A stretch of 6,018 nt of DNA from AC-69 sp036519575 (GTDB taxonomy: Bacteria; Actinomycetota; UBA4738; HRBIN12). The position numbers and the translations under genes are program-made. This document shows positions 1-4,856 of the stretch, piece by piece (position 1 is the stretch's first letter; the number at the start of each line of letters is the position of its first letter). The stretch covers positions 1 to 6,018 of the forward strand of contig DATDKZ010000133.1 of assembly GCA_036519575.1 (NCBI GenBank), in the 5' to 3' direction. Under the pieces are notes generated by a model that was not told the origin of the DNA, ran no database searches, and saw nothing but the letters and a program-made list of their open reading frames with translations.

Positions 1-904
1 CGATGTCGAGGTTGTCCTCGGTTCGGACGCTCCAGGGGATCTCGGTCATCCAGTCGAGGTAGGTCCGGATCCACCCGTACTCGGGCGACTGCTCGGACAT
101 CTGCTCCAGGCGGCCCAGCTCGCGCTCGGCCTCACGCCGCGCGCCCTCGGGCATGCCGGACTCCTCGATCTTCCTCCGGTACTCGGCGACGGCATCGCCG
201 CCGCCCTCCTCCCCGAGCTCCTTCTTGATCGCGTCCATCTGCTGCCGGAGGAGGTACTCGCGCTGGGTCTTCTCCATCCCCTCGCGAACGTCCTGACGGA
301 TCTTGTCCTTCAGGCTCAGCTCCCCCAGGATGTCCCGGGACCACGCCAGGACCTTCTCCAGGCGCTGATCGACGTCCAGGGTCTCCAGGATCTCGACCTT
401 CTGCTCGAAGGACAGGTCTGGGGAGTACCCGGCGGTGTCGGCCATGGCTCCCGGGTCTTGGATCCCGCGGAGGAACTCGGCGACCTGCGGGACGCCGCGC
501 GACTCCACGATGCTCTCCAGGACGGCCCGGTACTCACGGGCGAGCTCGCGAGCCCGCTCGGTTGTCTCGGACGGGTCGGGCGACGGCTCGACCTGGACCC
601 AGGTGGCGTCGCCGGTCCCGGGGACCCCGGCGCCGATCGTGGCGCGATGCATGCCGCGGATGACCACGGCCTCCATGCCCGAGGGGAGGCTGCCGACGTC
701 CTCGACCTTGCCGACGGTGCCGACCCGTGCGTAGCGGCTCTCGACCCGAGGGACGAGAAGGAGCTCACCGCCCGTGGCGCGGGCCGCCGAGACGGCCGTG
801 CGAGCGTCGTCGGACTCGATGGTTAGCGTGACGACCATGCCGGGAAGGACCACCCCGGTGGTCAGGGGAAGCAGTGGAAGGATCTGGGTGTCGAGCTTGG
901 ACAT
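1..904 (-). CDS. lon: ATP-dependent protease Lon, N-terminal part (cut by left edge)
   Basis: Lon is a cytosolic homo-oligomeric AAA+ serine protease that degrades misfolded and regulatory proteins. The visible 301 residues start MSKLDTQILPLLPL and contain VVLPGM at about 18-23, the opening of the Lon substrate-binding (LAN/PUA-like) domain, which runs to about residue 195. A helical segment follows with the Lon-typical REYLLRQQMDAIKKELGEE at 215-233 and, near the edge, YLDWMTEIPW at 282-291, matching the E. coli YLDWMVQVPW region. In Lon proteins the Walker A motif follows roughly 50 residues later, so the AAA+ and Ser-Lys protease domains lie outside the window. The ATG at 904-902 is supported by AGGAG (complement of 912-916) with a 7-base spacer and by the normal distance to the first Lon motif. 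No frameshift or stop is seen. The gene diverges from the ABC exporter operon. Family assignment is firm; activity cannot be judged from this part. Confidence 0.95.
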   Translation of the reverse strand, partial: MSKLDTQILPLLPLTTGVVLPGMVVTLTIESDDARTAVSAARATGGELLLVPRVESRYARVGTVGKVEDVGSLPSGMEAVVIRGMHRATIGAGVPGTGDATWVQVEPSPDPSETTERARELAREYRAVLESIVESRGVPQVAEFLRGIQDPGAMADTAGYSPDLSFEQKVEILETLDVDQRLEKVLAWSRDILGELSLKDKIRQDVREGMEKTQREYLLRQQMDAIKKELGEEGGGDAVAEYRRKIEESGMPEGARREAERELGRLEQMSEQSPEYGWIRTYLDWMTEIPWSVRTEDNLDI

Positions 905-976
905 GCCTCGTCTCCTGGATTGGTTGATACCTCGCATCTGGAAGAACGGATGGCCGGGGCGTGCCTATTCCCGGGC

Positions 977-992
977 TGTAATCTCGATTACA
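977..992. promoter_or_regulatory. Perfect 7+7 bp inverted repeat, candidate operator between lon and the ABC operon
   Basis: The sequence TGTAATC-TC-GATTACA has two perfectly complementary 7-base arms with a 2-base centre, in an otherwise GC-rich intergenic region. It lies 73 bases from the lon start and 52 bases from the ABC ATPase start. Its compact 16 bp size and AT-rich arms fit the binding site of a dimeric helix-turn-helix regulator. If the ABC transcript starts at its ATG, the centre falls near -59.5, a position typical of class I activators; for lon it could act either way. It does not match the HspR HAIR or HrcA CIRCE consensus. The regulator is unknown. Confidence 0.5.
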
Positions 993-1031
993 CCACCGCG
1001 AACCGCATTCGTCGGACGCTCCGCCGGCCGC

Positions 1032-1037
1032 TAGGAT
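1032..1037 (+). promoter_or_regulatory. Candidate -10 element for the ABC operon (possible leaderless mRNA)
   Basis: TAGGAT fits the actinobacterial TANNNT -10 pattern and ends 6 bases before the ATG at 1044, so transcription could begin exactly at the A of the start codon. The best -35 candidate, TTCGTC at 1008-1013 (18-base spacer), is poor. The AGGA inside this hexamer (1033-1036) is also 7 bases from the ATG and could instead be a weak Shine-Dalgarno sequence on a longer transcript. The two readings cannot be separated from sequence alone. Confidence 0.4.
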
Positions 1038-1043
1038 GCGCGG

Positions 1044-2045
1044 ATGGCCGACCAGATGATCCGAACCGAGGGCCTGCGAAAGTCGTTCGGGGACGTGCAT
1101 GCCCTCAAGGGCGTGGACCTCGACGTGGAGCCCGCCACCGTGTTCGGCCTCCTCGGGCCGAACGGCGCAGGAAAGACCACGACCGTCCGGATCCTGACCA
1201 CTCTCCTGACGCCCGACGAGGGGCAGGCCGAGGTAGCGGGGTTCGACGTCGTCCGGGACGCCGAGCCTCTCCGCCACGTGATCGGCCTTGCCGGGCAGTC
1301 CGCGGCCGTGGACGAGAACCTCACCGGCCTGGAGAACATCGAGATGGTCGGCCGGCTGTACCACCTGCCTGCCCCGGAGGCCAAACGGCGGGCCGTCGAG
1401 ATCCTGGACCGCTTCGAGCTGTCCGAGGCCGCCCACCGGACGGCCAAGACCTATTCCGGCGGGATGCGGCGCCGCCTGGACCTCTGCGCCAGCCTGGTGG
1501 GGCGACCCACGGTGCTGTTCCTGGACGAGCCGACCACCGGCCTTGACCCTCGAAGCCGGATCGAGATGTGGGACATCATCCGGGAGCTCCAGGACGAAGG
1601 CACGACGATCCTCCTCACCACCCAGTACCTGGACGAGGTGGACCGGCTGGCCGACAGAATCGCCGTCATCGACGTGGGCAAGGTGATCGCTGAAGGGACT
1701 TCCGACGAGCTCAAGACCCGGGTGGGGGGCGAGGTCCTGGCCATCAGGGTTGCCGACCGGTCGAGGGTCGGCGAGGCCGCCGGCGCCGTGCTGGGGTTGG
1801 GACCGGGAGGCGGAGCCGTGGACAACAACATCGGCGAGGTGACGGTCCCCGTGGGCGATCAGGGACCGGCCATCCTGACCGAGGCGGTCCGGAGATTGGA
1901 CGCCGCCGGCATCGCCCTGGCGGACATCGCCCTTCGCCGGCCCACGCTCGACGATGTGTTCATGGCCCTCACCGGGCACGCGGCGGAGGAGGCCGAGCAG
2001 CCGAAGGAGAACGGCAAGCGCGGACGGCGCGGGAGGCGAGGATGA
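1044..2045 (+). CDS. ABC-2 exporter ATP-binding subunit, DrrA (daunorubicin resistance) family
   Basis: This 333-residue protein is the cytoplasmic ATPase of an ABC exporter, expected to work as a dimer on the permease encoded next to it. Motifs in order: Walker A GPNGAGKT at 38-45, Q-loop Gln85, ABC signature YSGGM at 137-141, Walker B VLFLDEP at 157-163 (Asp161, Glu162) and D-loop GLDPRSR at 166-172. The switch position, usually His, is Gln194 in LLTTQYLDE, which is characteristic of DrrA-type ATPases. A C-terminal domain (about 225-315) with RRPTLDDVFMALTG near its end is also typical of this family. The protein ends in a basic Arg/Gly/Lys-rich tail at 325-333. The ATG at 1044 gives a normal N-terminus. 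The stop overlaps the permease start by four bases (ATGA), implying translational coupling. The substrate is not predictable; DrrA-type pumps export antibiotics, lipids or other hydrophobic molecules. Confidence 0.92.
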   Translation: MADQMIRTEGLRKSFGDVHALKGVDLDVEPATVFGLLGPNGAGKTTTVRILTTLLTPDEGQAEVAGFDVVRDAEPLRHVIGLAGQSAAVDENLTGLENIEMVGRLYHLPAPEAKRRAVEILDRFELSEAAHRTAKTYSGGMRRRLDLCASLVGRPTVLFLDEPTTGLDPRSRIEMWDIIRELQDEGTTILLTTQYLDEVDRLADRIAVIDVGKVIAEGTSDELKTRVGGEVLAIRVADRSRVGEAAGAVLGLGPGGGAVDNNIGEVTVPVGDQGPAILTEAVRRLDAAGIALADIALRRPTLDDVFMALTGHAAEEAEQPKENGKRGRRGRRG

Positions 2046-2872
2046 GCGCAACGGTCACCGCCGAGCGAACGGTCGACACCCAGCGCCGGCTCCGCTATGC
2101 GATCAGTGACGGCTGGGTCCTGACGAAACGAAACCTCATCACCTACGTTCGCAAGCCCGACCTCCTGGTGTTCTCGACGATCCAGCCGGTGATGTTCGTG
2201 CTGCTGTTCGTCTACGTCTTCGGTGGCGCCATGAGCCTCGCCCTTCCCCCGGGGTTGCCATACGTCGACTTCCTGATGCCGGGGATCTTCGTACAGACGG
2301 CCATCTTCGCCGCCACCCAGACGGGGGTCGGCCTGGCCGAGGACCTGAAGAAGGGCCTGGTCGATCGGTTCCGCTCGCTGCCAATGGCCCGGTCGGCCGT
2401 CCTGTCAGGGCGCACGCTCGCCGACAGTGCCGCCATCGCCTTCCAGGTGTTCCTGATGACCGTAGTAGCCGTGCTGGTCGGCTTCCAGCTCCACGCGGGG
2501 CTCCCTAAGGGGATGCTCGCGATCGTCGGAACGCTCGCTGTGGGATACGCGTTCACCTGGATGTTCGCCTTCGCCGGCCTGTCCCTGAAGAGCGTGGAGG
2601 CGGTGCAGGCGGCGAGCTTCACCCTGATCTTCCCGTTCGTCTTCGCCAGCACGGCCTTCGTCCCGGCGAGCACCTTCCCGAGCTGGCTCCAGGCCTGGTC
2701 CAAGGTCAACCCCGTCTCGATCTGGGTGGACACCTTCCGGGACCTCACGCTCGGGGCGCTCAGCCCAGGCGGCGAGAACCTCGTCACACACTTGTGGCAA
2801 TCGACGGCCTGGTTCCTGGCGATTCTTGCGATCTTCGTGCCGCTTTCGGTTCGGCTCTACCGCCGGACCTAG
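2042..2872 (+). CDS. ABC-2 type exporter permease, DrrB family
   Basis: This 276-residue membrane protein is the transmembrane partner of the preceding ATPase. A cytoplasmic N-terminus with KRNLITYVRKPD (29-40) leads into about six hydrophobic segments at roughly 41-61, 77-98, 128-149, 157-178, 188-208 and 252-271. Between segments 2 and 3 lies the ABC-2/DrrB motif EDLKKGLVDRFRSLPMARS at 100-118, the likely coupling region facing the ATPase. The stretch NPVSIWVDTFRDLTLG at 223-238 is also common in DrrB-type permeases. Length and topology are normal for the family. The start is fixed by GGGAGG at 2031-2036, five bases upstream and inside the end of the ATPase gene, and by the ATGA overlap. 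The two genes almost certainly form one operon and one complex. The transported compound is unknown. Confidence 0.9.
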   Translation: MSATVTAERTVDTQRRLRYAISDGWVLTKRNLITYVRKPDLLVFSTIQPVMFVLLFVYVFGGAMSLALPPGLPYVDFLMPGIFVQTAIFAATQTGVGLAEDLKKGLVDRFRSLPMARSAVLSGRTLADSAAIAFQVFLMTVVAVLVGFQLHAGLPKGMLAIVGTLAVGYAFTWMFAFAGLSLKSVEAVQAASFTLIFPFVFASTAFVPASTFPSWLQAWSKVNPVSIWVDTFRDLTLGALSPGGENLVTHLWQSTAWFLAILAIFVPLSVRLYRRT

Positions 2873-2875
2873 CCG

Positions 2876-2903
2876 GGAACAAACCGCCGGGACGGTTGGT
2901 TCC
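2876..2903. terminator. Hairpin just after the permease gene (weak terminator or operator)
   Basis: GGAACAAACCG (2876-2886) pairs with CGGTTGGTTCC (2893-2903) around a 6-base loop: ten pairs and one internal A-G mismatch. It begins four bases after the permease stop codon. It is followed by TTCCCCC rather than a run of T, so it would be a weak intrinsic terminator. The right arm ends nine bases before the candidate -10 of the MFS gene, so the symmetry could instead be a repressor site for that gene. Confidence 0.45.
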
Positions 2904-2911
2904 TTCCCCCG

Positions 2912-2917
2912 TATCCT
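2912..2917 (+). promoter_or_regulatory. Candidate -10 element for the MFS gene
   Basis: TATCCT matches TANNNT and would place transcription start near 2924, giving a leader of about 24 bases before the GTG at 2948. No good -35 is seen at 17-18 bases; that zone is occupied by the preceding hairpin. The Shine-Dalgarno GAAAGGA at 2935-2941, six bases before GTG, fits a leadered message. Confidence 0.3.
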
Positions 2918-2947
2918 TGCTGGAACCACCACGGGAAAGGACAGGTC

Positions 2948-4528
2948 GTGTCGCTGTTCGGGTTCGAGGGTGACAACGCCAGGGAGAAGGTCATCGTCCT
3001 CCTGACGATGTGCTTCGCGCTGGCCATGGTCATGCTGGACAACACCGTCGTCAACGTGGCCCTGCCCACGATCTCGGAAAAGCTCGGCGCGGGGGTCTCC
3101 GGCCTCCAGTGGATCGTCGACGGCTACGTCCTGGCGTTCGCCTCGCTCCTTCTCACCGGGGGCATCCTCGGCGACCGGTACGGGCGGAAGAAGATGTTCC
3201 TCTCGGGCCTCGCGGTGTTCACGCTGGCGTCGCTGGCTTGCGGACTGTCCCAGAGCACCGGACAGCTGGTCGCGTTCCGGGTCATCCAGGGGATCGGGGC
3301 CGCCCTCCTCATGCCGGGCACCCTGTCGATCATCACCGTGACGTTCCCGGCGCAGGAGCGGGCGCGGGCCATCGGACTCTGGGCGGGCGTGTCGGGCCTG
3401 GCCCTGGCCCTCGGCCCGACCGTCGGTGGCCTGATGGTCGAGCGCCTGGGGTGGCAGTCGGTGTTCTTCCTGAACGTCCCGATCGGGGTTGTTGCTTTCC
3501 TGACGGCGACCAGGACCGTCAGGGAGTCGGTGTCCGAGGTCGCCCGCAAGCTCGACATCCCGGGCCTGTTCTTGGGAACGGCCGCCCTGTTCAGCGCGAC
3601 GTACGGGCTCATCGAGGCCAACCAGCTCGGGTGGGGCGACCCGCTGATCGTATCGGCGCTCGTCCTGTCCGTTTTGCTGGGCATGGCGTTCCTGGCCTGG
3701 GAGCTCCGCAACCCCGACGGCATGATGCCGCTCCGGTTCTTCAGGATCCCGGCGTTCTCCGCAGGCAACGCCGTCGCGTTCTCGGTCTCGCTGGGGATGT
3801 TCGCCGCGTTCTTTTTCCTCAGCCTGTACATGCAGTTGATCCACGGCTACACGGCGTTCCAGGCCGGGATCCGGTTCCTGCCGTTGACCCTGGCCATCAT
3901 CGTCACAGCGCCGAACGCTGGGCGGTTCGCGCAGAGGCACGGCTCCCGGGCCCCGATGACCTACGGCCTGCTCCTGGCCGGTGGGGGCCTGCTGGCGTTG
4001 GGGCTGTGGCTGCAGGCCGACACGCCCTATTGGATGCTGATTCCGGTCTTCATCATCATGGGCCACGGGATGGGAGCCACGATGGCGCCGATGACCGCCG
4101 CCGTGATGAACGCGGTGGGGCCGCAGCGGGCGGGCCTGGGCTCGGCGATGACCAACACCTCGCGCGAGGTCGGCGGGGTGTTCGGGATCGCGCTCCTGGG
4201 CACGATCCTCACCACCAAGCTCAAGAGCACGTTCGCGCCGGCCCTGGTTACGTTGGGCCTTCCGGCCACGCAGCAGGCCGCCATCGCGACCTCTGCGAGC
4301 CACGGCACGCTCGAGCCGGCCGTTTTGCGGGGACTCGCGCCCGAGCAGCTAGTGGCGGTGCAGCGGGTGTTCGCCCAGTCGTTCATGGACGGGTTCCACC
4401 TCGCGCTGATCTTCGGCGGCGGCGTGCTGCTCGTCGCGTCATTCGTGGCGAACCGGTTCATCCCGAGCGGCGCGCCGGCGCACGAGGGACGCCTGGCGGA
4501 AGCCCAGCCGATCGTCGCCGAGGTATAG
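2948..4528 (+). CDS. MFS drug efflux transporter, DHA2 (EmrB/QacA) family, 14 TM
   Basis: This 526-residue inner-membrane protein is a drug:H+ antiporter of the 14-helix DHA2 type. Visible motifs are LDNTVVNVALP at 30-40 (motif D1 with Asp31), GDRYGRKK at 75-82 (motif A), FRVIQGIGAALLMP at 110-123 (motif B with Arg111), the antiporter motif C GVSGLALALGPTVGG at 147-161, and GLGSAMTNTSREVGG at 396-410 in the C-terminal half. Hydrophobic segments sit near 14-32, 52-71, 83-101, 107-131, 141-161, 169-188, 204-222, 231-251, 270-294, 306-322, 337-355, 361-388, 405-424 and 481-502. The long loop (425-480) before the last helix is usual for DHA2. The GTG start is chosen for GAAAGGA six bases upstream and the short N-terminus before helix 1. 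The gene has the same orientation as the ABC operon but a 75-base gap with a hairpin, so it is probably transcribed separately. Substrates are unknown. Confidence 0.93.
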   Translation: MSLFGFEGDNAREKVIVLLTMCFALAMVMLDNTVVNVALPTISEKLGAGVSGLQWIVDGYVLAFASLLLTGGILGDRYGRKKMFLSGLAVFTLASLACGLSQSTGQLVAFRVIQGIGAALLMPGTLSIITVTFPAQERARAIGLWAGVSGLALALGPTVGGLMVERLGWQSVFFLNVPIGVVAFLTATRTVRESVSEVARKLDIPGLFLGTAALFSATYGLIEANQLGWGDPLIVSALVLSVLLGMAFLAWELRNPDGMMPLRFFRIPAFSAGNAVAFSVSLGMFAAFFFLSLYMQLIHGYTAFQAGIRFLPLTLAIIVTAPNAGRFAQRHGSRAPMTYGLLLAGGGLLALGLWLQADTPYWMLIPVFIIMGHGMGATMAPMTAAVMNAVGPQRAGLGSAMTNTSREVGGVFGIALLGTILTTKLKSTFAPALVTLGLPATQQAAIATSASHGTLEPAVLRGLAPEQLVAVQRVFAQSFMDGFHLALIFGGGVLLVASFVANRFIPSGAPAHEGRLAEAQPIVAEV

Positions 4529-4530
4529 CC

Positions 4531-4548
4531 CGAGCGGTAGGCTGCTCG
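4531..4548 (+). promoter_or_regulatory. Short hairpin enclosing a candidate -10 upstream of the DUF2630 gene
   Basis: CGAGC (4531-4535) and GCTCG (4544-4548) are complementary, and the stem can extend by a G-T and a G-C pair to leave a TAGG loop. The inner part contains TAGGCT (4538-4543), a TANNNT -10 candidate that would start transcription near 4550. No convincing -35 is seen, and the hairpin has no T-run. This may be a promoter, a weak MFS-gene terminator, or chance in GC-rich sequence. Confidence 0.22.
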
Positions 4549-4550
4549 TC

Positions 4551-4557
4551 AGGAGGT
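4551..4557 (+). promoter_or_regulatory. Strong ribosome-binding site for the DUF2630 gene
   Basis: AGGAGGT is a near-perfect anti-16S match; the core AGGAGG ends 7 bases before the ATG at 4564. It is the best Shine-Dalgarno sequence in the window and decides the start of the small gene downstream. Confidence 0.8.
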
Positions 4558-4563
4558 CCGGCC

Positions 4564-4806
4564 ATGGCAGACGAGGACATCATCACCAGGATCAACGGCC
4601 TGGCGCACGAGGAGCACCAGCTCTTCGAGAAGGAGTCCGAGGGAATGGCCAGCGCGAAGGAACGCGACCGCCTCAAGGAGATCCAGGTCCAGCTGGACCA
4701 ATGCTGGGACCTGCTGCACCAGCGTCGGGCTCGGCGCTCAGCGGGCCTGGATCCCGACCAGGCGGCCGTGCGGCCGGAGACAACCGTAGAAGGCTACGTC
4801 GACTGA
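4564..4806 (+). CDS. Small DUF2630 family protein of unknown function
   Basis: This 80-residue soluble, highly charged protein has no signal peptide or membrane segment. It appears to be two helices: about 3-25 (MADEDIITRINGLAHEEH start, acidic) and about 31-59, containing QLDQCWDLLHQRRARR at 43-58. A short tail follows with GLDPDQ at 61-66 and VRPETTVEGYVD at 69-80. The LDQCWDLL.QRRA core and the C-terminal VRP...VEGY pattern are what I recognise as DUF2630, a family of small proteins found mainly in actinobacteria. No function is established. Full length and intact; the start is set by AGGAGGT. It lies 35 bases after the MFS gene in the same direction, so it could be read through from it or use its own promoter. 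The amidase gene faces it, with the two stop codons 50 bases apart. Family call is from memory of the motif; the coding call is strong. Confidence 0.85.
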   Translation: MADEDIITRINGLAHEEHQLFEKESEGMASAKERDRLKEIQVQLDQCWDLLHQRRARRSAGLDPDQAAVRPETTVEGYVD

Positions 4807-4810
4807 TCCC

Positions 4811-4836
4811 GGCCTGAGTCACCCGAGAGCTCGGCC
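4811..4836. terminator. Weak hairpin between convergent DUF2630 and amidase genes
   Basis: In the 50-base gap between the two converging stop codons, GGCC-T-GAG (4811-4818) can pair with CTCGGCC (4830-4836): seven pairs with one bulged T and an 11-base loop. There is no T-run on either side, so a bidirectional intrinsic terminator is plausible only from position; stability is modest and an alternative smaller fold (CCGAG/CTCGG, 4823-4834) overlaps it. Confidence 0.25.
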
Positions 4837-4856
4837 AGCTCCTCGCTCACAATGGA

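Noticed and set aside
435..826. Plus-strand open frames of 99 and 122 codons opposite lon
   Set aside because: They are antisense to well-conserved Lon coding sequence and show no family features.
905..1043. HspR (HAIR) or HrcA (CIRCE) operator upstream of lon
   Set aside because: Neither CTTGAGT-N7-ACTCAAG nor TTAGCACTC-N9-GAGTGCTAA nor a close variant is present. A convincing lon -10/-35 pair could not be picked out either.
765..2051. 428-codon open frame on the minus strand opposite the ABC ATPase
   Set aside because: It spans the lon start, the intergenic region and the whole ATPase gene in antisense, with no recognisable domain. It is a composition shadow.
2405..4303. 632-codon open frame on the minus strand across the permease and MFS genes
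   Set aside because: It is antisense to two clear membrane-protein genes, has low-complexity Arg/Glu/Gly/Asp-rich content, matches no family, and is explained by GC-rich third codon positions that suppress stops.
3010..4806. 598-codon plus-strand frame running through the MFS and DUF2630 genes
   Set aside because: Its N-terminal part is an Arg/Gly/Pro/His-rich out-of-frame reading of the MFS gene. Only its end is real, being the in-frame DUF2630 protein that starts at 4564.
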